A DNA stretch of 24,621 nt from a virus, in the IMG/VR virus record IMGVR_UViG_3300020471_000031, positions 1-24,621 of that record. One strand, 5' to 3'. The position numbers and the translations under genes were made by a program. Of this stretch, positions 7,250 through 14,644 are shown piece by piece. How positions within the stretch are numbered: position 1 is the stretch's first letter; each line of letters begins with the position of its first letter. The notes under the pieces are model-generated. The model had not been told where the DNA came from and did not search any database. It worked only from the letters and a program-made list of their open reading frames with translations.

Positions 7250-8305
7250 TTATGCTATTGGTGTGATCTCTTTTGCTGCTAGATCAAGCGGGAAGTTGTG
7301 AGCATTACGCTCATGCATTACTTCCATACCTAAGTTGGCACGGTTGAGTACGTCAGCCCAAGTGGGGACGACTCTCCCATTAGCATCAACGACTGACTGG
7401 TTAAAGTTAAAGCCGTTGAGATTAAAAGCCATAGTGGAGATTCCCATAGCGGTAAGCCATATGCAAACGACGGGCCAAGTAGCAAGGAAGAAATGTAAAC
7501 TCCTGCTATTATTAAAAGAAGCATACTGGAAGATGAGTCTCCCAAAGTAGCCATGAGCCGCAACGATGTTATACGTCTCTTCTTCTTGGCCAAATTTATA
7601 TCCATAGTTCTGAGAGTCAAGCCCAGTTGTTTCACGAATGAGCGAAGAAGTAACGAGACTTCCGTGCATAGCAGCAAATAGTGCTCCACCGAACACCCCA
7701 GCAACGCCAAGCATGTGGAAAGGGTGCATAAGAATATTATGTTCTGCTTGAAAAACGAACATAAAGTTAAAAGTACCGCTAATACCGAGAGGCATACCAT
7801 CAGAGAAACTCCCCTGACCGAATGGGTACACTAGGAATACAGCAAAAGCTGCTGAAACAGGTGCGGAATATGCTACACATATCCACGGCCTCATTCCGAG
7901 TCTATAACTAAGTTCCCATTGTCGTCCCAGGTATGCAGAGATACCGATGAGAAAGTGGAACACAATGAGTTGATATGGTCCTCCGTTATACAACCATTCA
8001 TCGAGGGTTGCAGCTTCCCAGATTGGGTAGAAGTGAAGACCGATTGCGTTAGATGACGGGACAATCGCTCCCGATATGATGTTGTTTCCATAGAGTAATG
8101 CGCCAGATACAGGTTCACGGATACCGTCAATGTCAACTGGAGGCGCAGCTATGAAAGCAATTATAAATGCAGTAGTTGCTGTTAATAGTGCAGGGATCAT
8201 AAGTACCCCAAACCACCCCACGTAGAGGCGGTTGTCAGTACTCGTAACCCAGTCACATAAACTATCCCAGTTACTGTTGGGTTTTGTTAGTGTGGCTGTA
8301 GTCAT
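7250..8305 (-). CDS. psbA: Photosystem II D1 protein
   Basis: A 351-residue D1 reaction-centre protein with five membrane helices expected. All key residues are present, numbered one lower than in the standard scheme: redox Tyr160 ([11 protein letters not shown]), Asp169, Glu188 and His189 ([13 protein letters not shown]), and the C-terminal manganese ligands in [15 protein letters not shown]. The residue equal to position 130 is Gln ([11 protein letters not shown]), as in the D1:1 form. The processing site after Ala343 is kept, but the cleaved tail is only 8 residues (AKEITPIA), against about 16 in many host proteins. Phage D1 replaces host D1 lost to photodamage and keeps energy flowing during infection. 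The gene lies in the hli cassette, 4 nt after the secreted protein. Confidence 0.99.
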   Translation of the reverse strand: MTTATLTKPNSNWDSLCDWVTSTDNRLYVGWFGVLMIPALLTATTAFIIAFIAAPPVDIDGIREPVSGALLYGNNIISGAIVPSSNAIGLHFYPIWEAATLDEWLYNGGPYQLIVFHFLIGISAYLGRQWELSYRLGMRPWICVAYSAPVSAAFAVFLVYPFGQGSFSDGMPLGISGTFNFMFVFQAEHNILMHPFHMLGVAGVFGGALFAAMHGSLVTSSLIRETTGLDSQNYGYKFGQEEETYNIVAAHGYFGRLIFQYASFNNSRSLHFFLATWPVVCIWLTAMGISTMAFNLNGFNFNQSVVDANGRVVPTWADVLNRANLGMEVMHERNAHNFPLDLAAKEITPIA

Positions 8306-8309
8306 TTAA

Positions 8310-8669
8310 TTAAAAAGAGAATTTAAGTCCTAGTTTAGAACCATAAGAATTGTCTACATCTTTCTTTGAGATGCCTGAGAACTCTCCATAGATACCAAGC
8401 TTCTGTGTTACATTCCATGTACCACCTGCTTTGCCAGAGAATTCTGTTTCTGTACCATCTACATCAGCGACTGCTGTTACAGCTGGACCGCCTTGAATGT
8501 AGTAGTCAAGTTTACCTGAAGAACCTTCGTAACCTACATGTAGGTCTACAGTTCTACCGTCATAATCAGAACCAGTGTAACCATTGTTAACTTCTGTGTT
8601 CAAATAAACTCCAGCAAATGCGGGAGTAGAGCATAATGATGCTGCTGTTATAGCTAAGATTTTTTTCAT
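8310..8669 (-). CDS. Small secreted beta-barrel-like protein
   Basis: A 119-residue protein with a clear signal peptide: MKK, a hydrophobic core ILAITAASLCSTP, and a signal peptidase I site after AFA (about residue 19). The mature part of about 100 residues alternates polar and hydrophobic residues in short strands (TVDLHVGYEG, KLDYYIQGGPAV, KLGIYGEFSGI) and ends in SKLGLKFSF. A terminal Phe is the usual outer-membrane barrel insertion signal. The pattern fits a small outer-membrane or periplasmic beta-protein of about six to eight strands. The start is ATG 8669 directly after the hli stop, with GGAG upstream. Its place between hli and psbA suggests action on the infected host envelope. I cannot name a function; a structural virion role is less likely given the signal peptide. 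Confidence 0.7.
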   Translation of the reverse strand: MKKILAITAASLCSTPAFAGVYLNTEVNNGYTGSDYDGRTVDLHVGYEGSSGKLDYYIQGGPAVTAVADVDGTETEFSGKAGGTWNVTQKLGIYGEFSGISKKDVDNSYGSKLGLKFSF

Positions 8670-8825
8670 TTAAAAAACTCCAGGAATGATTTGACCTGTA
8701 GTTGCATAAGCTCCTAGTGCGGAGATGATTCCAATCATAGCCCAACGGCCATTTTGTACTTCTGCGTTCTCGTTCATTGTATATTCAATAGGGGGTTGAA
8801 GAGCGATTACTTCTGTATCGTTCAT
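8670..8825 (-). CDS. hli: High-light-inducible protein
   Basis: A 51-residue protein from ATG 8825. It carries the single chlorophyll-binding helix motif of the Hli family: AEVQNGRWAMIGIISALGAY, then TTGQIIPG. In cyanobacteria Hli proteins bind chlorophyll and carotenoid, associate with photosystem II assembly intermediates and help dissipate excess light energy. Phage copies are thought to protect photosystem II during infection, together with phage D1. The longer frame from 8882 was not used, because it starts upstream without an ATG and the conserved part needs only the shorter form. The stop abuts the next ATG (TAAATG). Confidence 0.95.
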   Translation of the reverse strand: MNDTEVIALQPPIEYTMNENAEVQNGRWAMIGIISALGAYATTGQIIPGVF

Positions 8826-8889
8826 TATTAAAAGTGTAAGTGAACCGAGGCGAGGATGAACTGTCAGGTCGCCACGTATCACTATGCAT
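8785..8889 (-). CDS. Possible 34-residue protein overlapping hli
   Basis: ATG at 8889 shares one base with the stop of the preceding 28-residue gene (TAATG), the same coupling used by firm gene pairs here. The product, MHSDTWRPDSSSSPRFTYTF and 14 more residues, is Ser/Arg-rich and overlaps the hli start by 41 nt. No recognised domain and no strong ribosome site. It fills an otherwise empty gap of about 60 nt, but it could be chance. Confidence 0.35.
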   Translation of the reverse strand: MHSDTWRPDSSSSPRFTYTFNNERYRSNRSSTPY

Positions 8890-8975
8890 TAATAACCAAT
8901 TTTCTTTCCTCCTTTAATGATTTTCTTAGGGGGTCTACCTTTTTTTGTACCGTAAGTACCTTTACCTTTTGGCAT
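8889..8975 (-). CDS. 28-residue basic AT-hook-like protein
   Basis: ATG at 8975, TAA at 8889-8891, 2 nt after the scaffold stop. The product begins MPKGKGTYGTKKGRPPKKII and ends KGGKKIGY. It is almost entirely Lys, Gly and Pro. The KKGRPPKK core resembles the AT-hook (GRP flanked by basic residues) that binds the minor groove of AT-rich DNA. Very short proteins starting MPKGKGTYG and carrying GRPPKK are common in marine cyanophages near the head genes, to my memory. Binding to packaged DNA is an inference. The strong charge bias over the whole frame makes it unlikely to be accidental. Confidence 0.75.
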   Translation of the reverse strand: MPKGKGTYGTKKGRPPKKIIKGGKKIGY

Positions 8976-8977
8976 AA

Positions 8978-9865
8978 TTATACTCTCAGATTAGATCGTT
9001 GTAATTTTTCTTGGACTTCATCACGATAGGCTTCATCTCTATCATAACGTGGGTCGTTCATATCTGAAACAACCTGTGCCATGCTTTTATAGACATCAGC
9101 TGGTGCAGCTTTACCTGTTACCAAAGTAGAATCACGTCCTACTGCATCTTCATATTGTCCAAACAGTGCCTTTACTGCGAAAGTGACTGCGGCTTTGTTT
9201 CCTGTCTCAACAACTTCATCAAAGTTTTTAGCGTCAGCATCCGATATGTTATCACTAGCCCATGCCATTAATTGTTCATAACCTTGTTTACCACCAGCTA
9301 TAGAATGTACTTCTGCTACCTCTGCCTCTGTTAAAGCAGGGGCTTCTACAACTTGTGGTGTCTCATACCCCACTTCACTTCGTACACCTGAAAGATATGA
9401 ATCAACCATAGCTTTGTTAAAGCCAGCGTTGTTCAGCTCAGTGTACATCTCATCACTTAGAGTACCATTGTTCTCCATGAAATACTCATTCATTTTAAAT
9501 GGATCTATTCCATTATCTGAGAATTGTTTAGTGATCTGTTCACCATAAAGTTCACCAGCAGTTTCATAGTTGACACTACCATCTTCAGTATAAAAAGAAG
9601 CAGGGTCTATTTGATCTGGTTCTGCAGTTTCTTCAGTAGGTTCTTTATCTAGTTTTCCTAAACTAGATTCCTCACCTTGTTTCTTTTGTAATTCAAGGTA
9701 AGCTTTCTCTAAATCTTTTGGTGATTTATATTTACCAGCAAGCAAGCCTTCTTGCTCTGCCATCATTTGTTCACCAACTTGCAGAGAGTCTTGCTCGTCT
9801 GCAGTTAGTGAATCTTCAGTTGATACCGTATCAGTAGCGGCATCATATGTAATTGTTTCTCCCAT
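8978..9865 (-). CDS. Capsid assembly (scaffolding) protein, T7 gp9-like
   Basis: A 295-residue acidic protein (T7 gp9 has 307) between the portal gene and the capsid block, the place of T7 gene 9. It is rich in Glu, Asp, Gln and Ala. It carries the segment LLAGKYKSPKDLEKAYLELQKK near residues 41-62, common in scaffolds of T7-like marine phages, and ends in a basic stretch RSNLRV. Scaffolding proteins guide coat protein assembly around the portal and leave before DNA packaging. The ATG at 9865 lies 6 nt after the portal stop. In T7 the capsid gene follows directly; here the hli-psbA cassette lies in between. Confidence 0.85.
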   Translation of the reverse strand: MGETITYDAATDTVSTEDSLTADEQDSLQVGEQMMAEQEGLLAGKYKSPKDLEKAYLELQKKQGEESSLGKLDKEPTEETAEPDQIDPASFYTEDGSVNYETAGELYGEQITKQFSDNGIDPFKMNEYFMENNGTLSDEMYTELNNAGFNKAMVDSYLSGVRSEVGYETPQVVEAPALTEAEVAEVHSIAGGKQGYEQLMAWASDNISDADAKNFDEVVETGNKAAVTFAVKALFGQYEDAVGRDSTLVTGKAAPADVYKSMAQVVSDMNDPRYDRDEAYRDEVQEKLQRSNLRV

Positions 9866-9871
9866 AGGTGC

Positions 9872-11458
9872 TTATTCTTGAGGTTGTGGTGTTTGTCCAG
9901 CCATAGCTCCAGCCATTGCTTGCATTGCTGGTATAGCTTCAGGGTTTTTGGAAGGGTCCATTGCAGGGGCACTGGCAAATTGACCAGCTTGATCCATTAA
10001 GGATGCTTGCATCTGTGTGGCTTCAGCTTGTTGTTGTTCTTGTTGCATCTGTTCCATGCTCTTAACAAGGTTCAGTACATCAATACCTTGAGCTGCAGCT
10101 AATCGTTTGATAGCTTCATCTGCATTAACGAATCTTTGTAATGCCTCTGGTCCCATAGTCTGTGCAATAGTAGTTATAAACTGAACTAATGCATCCCTAT
10201 CTTGTCCACGTCCTAGTGCATTAATACCTGCTACAATAGTAGGTTTGACTAGGTTCTTAGGGACAGCAGGAATCTGCTTACTCCTTTGTAGAGTATGCAT
10301 TTTTCTATTAAGATATGGTATTAAAAATTCAGTTGTAAGTAAACTAAATAGTCCACCCAACTGTTGTTCTAATTCCATTTGAGTCATACGAACTTCTTCT
10401 GCAGTAGTTCTTTCTGACTGTCTCACATTGAGAATGAGGAAAGCCTCTGATAATCTTTTCTCTAATACATTAACCAATTCAAATGCTGTACGGAAGTCAG
10501 CAGTTTTACCTACCTGTACTACACCTACATCATCTGGTCTACCTTGTATGATAGCACCGTTCCCAGCTTGTGCTAATGACTGTGGCTTAGTTATAGAACT
10601 AGGTGACACAGTGAAAATAACTTTAGCTGCAGCTGCACTACCTTCAACAAGAGCTTGCATCAATGCTTCTAATGATTTAAGATCACCAAGAAACTCTTCA
10701 ACTCTTGAACGTCCATAGTCCTCACCATCTACAGTGACAAAACGTAATGGTATCCAAGGGCTTTTATCTTTAGGTGCTTTACCTTCACTCCCAGGAATTA
10801 ATTGATCATTTACTTCTTGGTACCAGATCCATCCCTTTGATGTTAGTTTAACACAAGTGTAAACATTGACATCCTTTTCATGGTCACTATCGTTTTTGTT
10901 AGGGTCATTAACTAACTCTTTAGCCATCCCTAACTGATCTCTATTAACCTTTTCTTTAGTAATAACTTTGATAACATTACCGTTACCATCTCTGTCAACA
11001 ACATAACGGTTAAGAGGATATACTTTCATACCATCTTTACCCATGTAGACTAGAGAATTACCTGTTACTACAAGATGTTTAATAGCTGAAAAGATTTGAA
11101 CTCTATCAGTGGAAGCAGCTATGCTATCCATTATCATACGTTCTATCTTTGCAAAGCTAAGATCCATCTCGCTCTTTGCTTCTGGTGGTATCTCTATTCC
11201 TAACTTAGAGTCATCTAATTGTAGTTTAAAGAAACTTGTTGAGGGAGGGAGTAGTCCTAACATAAGTTTTGAACTCAGCGTGACTACACCCTTAGCCCCC
11301 ACGCTTTGCCAAGGTGTTTTAAACTCTTGGTAAGCTGGAGGCTTTTCATTCCTCATAAGTAATGTGGGAATGGTTAATTCCGCACAGTCATAAGCAATAT
11401 TAAGAAACTGTTCACGGTTAGTAGATAATTTATTGTACTCGTCCCGTGCGTGTGCCAT
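9872..11458 (-). CDS. Portal (head-tail connector) protein, T7 gp8-like
   Basis: A 528-residue protein (T7 gp8 has 536). Recognisable blocks are PTLLMRNEKPPAYQEFKTPW and KGVVTLSSKLMLGLLPPSTSFFKLQLDD near the N-terminus, YGRSRVEEFLGDLKSLEALMQ in the middle, and ERTTAEEVRMTQMELEQQLGGLFSLLTTE, a typical late helix of T7-like connectors. The last 60 residues are rich in Gln and Met. The dodecameric portal forms the DNA channel and binds the terminase and tail tube. The start is coupled to the preceding gene by TAATG (11456-11460), with an AAGAAGG ribosome site just upstream. Confidence 0.95.
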   Translation of the reverse strand: MAHARDEYNKLSTNREQFLNIAYDCAELTIPTLLMRNEKPPAYQEFKTPWQSVGAKGVVTLSSKLMLGLLPPSTSFFKLQLDDSKLGIEIPPEAKSEMDLSFAKIERMIMDSIAASTDRVQIFSAIKHLVVTGNSLVYMGKDGMKVYPLNRYVVDRDGNGNVIKVITKEKVNRDQLGMAKELVNDPNKNDSDHEKDVNVYTCVKLTSKGWIWYQEVNDQLIPGSEGKAPKDKSPWIPLRFVTVDGEDYGRSRVEEFLGDLKSLEALMQALVEGSAAAAKVIFTVSPSSITKPQSLAQAGNGAIIQGRPDDVGVVQVGKTADFRTAFELVNVLEKRLSEAFLILNVRQSERTTAEEVRMTQMELEQQLGGLFSLLTTEFLIPYLNRKMHTLQRSKQIPAVPKNLVKPTIVAGINALGRGQDRDALVQFITTIAQTMGPEALQRFVNADEAIKRLAAAQGIDVLNLVKSMEQMQQEQQQAEATQMQASLMDQAGQFASAPAMDPSKNPEAIPAMQAMAGAMAGQTPQPQE

Positions 11459-11802
11459 TATGCCTTCTTCTTAGTAGTAGTAGTACCAGTTGTGTCACCA
11501 GGCTTTCCTGTATTAACACCTTGAGGTGTGTTGATACCTGACAGTCCACCGTCTACTGGTTTCTTGGTTTGTAACTGTGTGGTACCTGCTGATCTCTTCT
11601 TCCTTTGAACTTTTTTAGATGATAGTTTTGCTTTACGCTTACTTTCATCTTCTTGTGTTGGTCCTGGAGTTGGTTGACCAGGTTTATCTGGTGATACAAC
11701 TTGTGTAGGTGTTGGTGCTGGTGGTGGAGTTGGAGCTGCCATTATTGGAGGTGGTTCTGGTTGTGAACCGCCCAAGAGATTACGAATAAAGCTTCCGCAC
11801 AT
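11458..11802 (-). CDS. Proline-rich protein, probably T7 gp7.3-like
   Basis: A 114-residue low-complexity protein. It begins MCGSFIRNLLGG, continues with a Pro/Ala/Thr-rich segment (residues 14-50) and a basic segment (KRKAKLSSKKVQRKKRSAG), and ends in a Gly/Thr/Lys tail. T7 gp7.3, a small virion protein needed for tail assembly and adsorption, is coded directly before the portal gene and also ends with a basic stretch and a Gly-rich end containing GIN. Here GGLSGIN lies near residue 90. Position, size and composition support the link; sequence identity is too low to be sure. The stop is coupled to the portal start (TAATG). Confidence 0.55.
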   Translation of the reverse strand: MCGSFIRNLLGGSQPEPPPIMAAPTPPPAPTPTQVVSPDKPGQPTPGPTQEDESKRKAKLSSKKVQRKKRSAGTTQLQTKKPVDGGLSGINTPQGVNTGKPGDTTGTTTTKKKA

Positions 11803-11806
11803 AATA

Positions 11807-11986
11807 TTAATCCGATAATTGTTGTTTAAGTAATCTAATAATAGATAGTTGACCAGCTCTAAAAGATATTTCTTTCTCAGATAGGTTGTGGTCTGGAAAT
11901 ACGTCAGGGAATTGTTCGTCTAGGTCAGCTATGACCTTTTCAATCCGTCCCCACTCAAGCGTATTTTGGGAGGTTTGTATTTGCAT
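11807..11986 (-). CDS. Small protein of unknown function, 59 residues
   Basis: The product begins MQIQTSQNTLEWGRIEKVIA and ends QLSIIRLLKQQLSD. It is acidic in the middle (DLDEQFPDVFPDHN) with two predicted amphipathic helices, and has no Cys or membrane segment. I prefer ATG 11986 over the upstream ATG 12049, since the longer form would lie 95 nt deep in the reductase beta gene; with 11986 the overlap is 32 nt. It lies between the reductase and the gp7.3-like gene. I do not recognise the family. Confidence 0.65.
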   Translation of the reverse strand: MQIQTSQNTLEWGRIEKVIADLDEQFPDVFPDHNLSEKEISFRAGQLSIIRLLKQQLSD

Positions 11987-12674
11987 GTTCAAAAAATGCT
12001 GGCATCCTAGCTGCCTTGGTGTCAGAAAGCTCTGGTGCTTTGCCTTCATACATTAGGCGATCACTAGAATCGGCCCAAAATTTTCTGTCTAAATATCTGT
12101 CTTCTGTATGCCTACCTAAAGGTTGTAGAATCCAGTTAATTGTGGCCTTCCTAAGTTTATCCAAAGAAGGAGAAGCAGATAGACCCAGCTCTGCACATAC
12201 AAGAGAATTACTGCCGACATGGATCTGTTCGTCTCTTGAGATATCTGCCGATACTGTCCTAAGAGCAGCATCGCCATTAAACCTAAAGAAAGGGAGAAGA
12301 ACAAAGAAGATTGCTCTTTCAGCCACGAGAGCTTTGGTAATTGTATGATCAGGGTGTGCAATCCAAGCATCTCTCAACCTCATTGCTTCTAGTTCTGATT
12401 GTTCATCTGCACCTAGAGCATCTACATAATACCCTAGTGCTAGATCATGGCGTTCCTCATCTTTAACATTATCTATTAGTAATGCTCTAGCGTTTTCGGG
12501 AACAGTTTTTTCAAGCCCTTCAGTAATGAAAGCACCGACAGGTAGCTCCATATGACGTATAGCGAGGGCACGTTTAATGGTTTCTTCTGCCCCTTCTTTA
12601 AGCTTACCAACGGTAGGCTTGACTGGGGACCATTTTCTCTTACGAGAGAAGAGTTTATCATAAGGGTTATTCAT
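11955..12674 (-). CDS. Ribonucleotide reductase class I beta subunit (atypical)
   Basis: A 239-residue ferritin-like protein, shorter than usual NrdB (about 320-380). Two carboxylate-bridged metal motifs are visible: E73-x-x-H76 (DEERHD) and E149-x-x-H152 (RDEQIH). Glu119 (VAERAIFF) and Glu43 are likely further ligands. In E. coli NrdB the radical Tyr122 lies four residues after the first motif His; here that residue is Leu80, so the usual stable tyrosyl radical cannot form there. The start at ATG 12674 overlaps the alpha stop as ATGA. Published work has re-assigned the P-SSP7 reductase from class II to an atypical class I enzyme with its beta gene next door, which fits. The cofactor type cannot be told from sequence. 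Confidence 0.85.
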   Translation of the reverse strand: MNNPYDKLFSRKRKWSPVKPTVGKLKEGAEETIKRALAIRHMELPVGAFITEGLEKTVPENARALLIDNVKDEERHDLALGYYVDALGADEQSELEAMRLRDAWIAHPDHTITKALVAERAIFFVLLPFFRFNGDAALRTVSADISRDEQIHVGSNSLVCAELGLSASPSLDKLRKATINWILQPLGRHTEDRYLDRKFWADSSDRLMYEGKAPELSDTKAARMPAFFEHANTNLPKYA

Positions 12675-14044
12675 TCTTGACAATCACATTGTGGTTCTTT
12701 AATAAGACCCTCTAAGTAATCGTTGACATCAGCTTCATCTAATGCTGCATAAGCATTTGATTTATCTTGCACGTCACCCATAACTTGAAGGCTGTAGTAC
12801 AAGGAGGTTTGGGGTGAACCCAACCACTCTTCCACGAACGCATTGTCGTAGGCTACCACATCCGACCAAGAGTTGAATGAATATCCGTGAAGAAGTCCTG
12901 TAATATTTAATAGTTTCATGAAGCCATCTGCTACACGCTTGTATGCGTCCCAGCCAACCTCACTGGCAATCTCTACATCGCCATAGTCATATTTTTGCAC
13001 ACCGAAAGTACCGCTGTCACGGTCTACGGTTCTTGCAATAGGTGGTGCGATCTCTGGAGTACATGTGTACCCATCTAAGTCTTCGCTTCTATAAGAACAC
13101 GAAGCAGTAGGAGCAATAGCAAAAGCTCTTACCATATCATTAGCTCTAGCTATACTAGCAGCTGCTTCTATACCTTTGGCTAATTCAGATACCAGTACAC
13201 CAGCTTTACCTCCAACGGAGAAGCCAGCATTATAACTATCTAAGGCTTCACCAAATTTAGCATAGCTTACTCGTTCACGTCTGAGGAGATTCGAGAGTCC
13301 AAGGAATCCAAGTCCGACCTGCCTGTCACTTTGTGAGGGAAGATATTCTCCAGTCCCTCCAACACCTGTTCTCCCATGAAGACGGCACAGTTCGGACATA
13401 CCTTGACGGAGAGCCTTTTGTATGTCGCTGATACCACAGGCACCGAGATTAATATGTTGAAGGAGGCAAGTTCCTCGTGAGGGCAGGTACACCTCAAGAC
13501 AGACGTTGCCGTAGATCCTGTTGCCATTTTTGTCATGTTTAATTTTGTTGAGCCAGATGTCTCCTGATTTAATTCCATAAATTAGGGCATCCTTGGTTAG
13601 TGAATCGGTCTTGTCCCATTTTTCTTTGTCAAGGTTGACACATCTCTTGATCCAAGGGAGTTCGGATCGAGGAGTAGTAATAAAATCAATGATATCGGCA
13701 TGGTCAATATCACAGTGAGCCACAATAGCCCCGTTCTTGTAGACCCCGCCACGTCTAAGTGTTTCATTTAATACTGAGTAAATTTTTGCAAACGATACTG
13801 GACCACTCGCAACAAGTCCCTTGCCATTCTCAGTTCCTTTAGGTCTAAGCTTGGATAAGTGGATTGCAACGCCTGCTCCGTATCTAAGAGCGTGGCTCGC
13901 AAATCTCCAAGAGGCTTCAATGCCATTCTCTCCCTCCATTGAGTCTTCTACTACGAAGACAGTACAGCTTACAGGCAATCTTCCTTCTGGGTTATCCATC
14001 CAGTTTTGCACTCGGCCTGTACGAGCGATCAATTCTGCTGTCAT
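12671..14044 (-). CDS. Ribonucleotide reductase class I alpha subunit (compact)
   Basis: A 457-residue catalytic subunit, against about 760 in E. coli NrdA. The N-terminal ATP-cone for activity control is absent. Active-site parts are present: Cys27 (RLPVSC), Asn180-x-Cys182-x-Glu184 (GNVCLEV), and Cys193 (GTCLLQHINLGA), matching Cys225, Asn437/Cys439/Glu441 and Cys462 of E. coli. The PTAS motif is present (APTASCSYRS), as is the tyrosine pair in TSLYYSLQ (Tyr730/731 of E. coli), which marks radical transfer from a beta subunit and so class I. The C-terminal CDC can re-reduce the active site. It supplies deoxyribonucleotides for phage DNA. The start shares one base with the MazG-like stop (TAATG). 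Confidence 0.93.
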   Translation of the reverse strand: MTAELIARTGRVQNWMDNPEGRLPVSCTVFVVEDSMEGENGIEASWRFASHALRYGAGVAIHLSKLRPKGTENGKGLVASGPVSFAKIYSVLNETLRRGGVYKNGAIVAHCDIDHADIIDFITTPRSELPWIKRCVNLDKEKWDKTDSLTKDALIYGIKSGDIWLNKIKHDKNGNRIYGNVCLEVYLPSRGTCLLQHINLGACGISDIQKALRQGMSELCRLHGRTGVGGTGEYLPSQSDRQVGLGFLGLSNLLRRERVSYAKFGEALDSYNAGFSVGGKAGVLVSELAKGIEAAASIARANDMVRAFAIAPTASCSYRSEDLDGYTCTPEIAPPIARTVDRDSGTFGVQKYDYGDVEIASEVGWDAYKRVADGFMKLLNITGLLHGYSFNSWSDVVAYDNAFVEEWLGSPQTSLYYSLQVMGDVQDKSNAYAALDEADVNDYLEGLIKEPQCDCQE

Positions 14045-14448
14045 TAAACTAAATCATCTAAATTTGGTGGTGCATAATTTGGTCCTTTAAGAACCTTACC
14101 GTCATCACGGTAGATGGGTTTACCATCTTCATCCAACTTAGACATGTTGCTTTCATGCACTCGGTGCAATGCTTCGTCTAAATCCCAGTCCATGTTAGCA
14201 GCGTACTGGTAACAAACATAAACTAAATCAGCTAATTCTTTCAGGCACTCTGCTCTAAAGAAATTGTTCTTTCTAAACAACATCCCTTCAGCCTCAAGAA
14301 ACTCTTTAAACTCTTCAGTTATAAGGTTCTTTTGCTTAGTCCGATGTGGCCGATCCGTGTTGTTGCCAATCGCATACTTCGTCCGAAACTCCTCCGCCTG
14401 TTGGCTCAGAAATGTCTTGTGTATGTCTGGTGTAATCGTTAGCGACAT
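14044..14448 (-). CDS. MazG-like nucleotide pyrophosphohydrolase
   Basis: A 134-residue all-helical protein. It has the MazG/phosphoribosyl-ATP pyrophosphatase-type pattern: EEFKEFLEAE near residue 45, then ECLKELADLVYVCYQYA near 68-83, then DLDEALHRVHESNMSKLDEDG. The E-E-x-x-E and E-L-A-D clusters normally bind magnesium and a nucleoside triphosphate. The end KPIYRDDGKVLKGPNYAPP is typical of the marine phage and bacterial versions. Likely activity is hydrolysis of (d)NTPs to monophosphates, either recycling nucleotides next to the reductase or lowering alarmone-type signals. The N-terminus overlaps the DUF3310 gene by 113 nt in another frame, and no closer ATG exists before the first motif. 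Confidence 0.85.
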   Translation of the reverse strand: MSLTITPDIHKTFLSQQAEEFRTKYAIGNNTDRPHRTKQKNLITEEFKEFLEAEGMLFRKNNFFRAECLKELADLVYVCYQYAANMDWDLDEALHRVHESNMSKLDEDGKPIYRDDGKVLKGPNYAPPNLDDLV

Positions 14449-14644
14449 GTTCTAGTTCATTGGTTAGGTAATGGATAGCTTTTGTAAGATCCTTTACAGA
14501 ATCTTCTTTGTAACCAACCCTGCAGATATACTTGATAGCATTTCCGAGGTGGTAGTTAAGTCCTTGATCTCTAATGAAATCCCAGACTTCTATGGAACCC
14601 CTTTTATAATACTGGGGTCCATAGGATTGGTTCTTCACGGTCAT
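14336..14644 (-). CDS. DUF3310 protein (similar to C-terminal part of T7 gp1.7)
   Basis: A 102-residue protein. The domain is clear in residues 8-65: GPQYYKRGSIEVWDFIRDQ, LNYHLGNAIKYICRVGYKE, then DLTKAIHYLTNELEH. T7 gp1.7, reported to be a dTMP/dGMP kinase without a usual P-loop, carries this same domain at its C-terminus, so a role in nucleotide metabolism is plausible but not shown for short versions. The last 37 residues are low in structure, and their coding DNA also encodes the N-terminus of the MazG-like protein. The start overlaps the exonuclease end by 41 nt. Confidence 0.85.
   Translation of the reverse strand: MTVKNQSYGPQYYKRGSIEVWDFIRDQGLNYHLGNAIKYICRVGYKEDSVKDLTKAIHYLTNELEHVANDYTRHTQDISEPTGGGVSDEVCDWQQHGSATSD

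Noticed and set aside
7330-7800. Long minus-strand frame of 156 residues within psbA
   Set aside because: It lies wholly inside psbA in another frame, and D1 is intact and highly conserved, so this is a by-product of D1 codon use.
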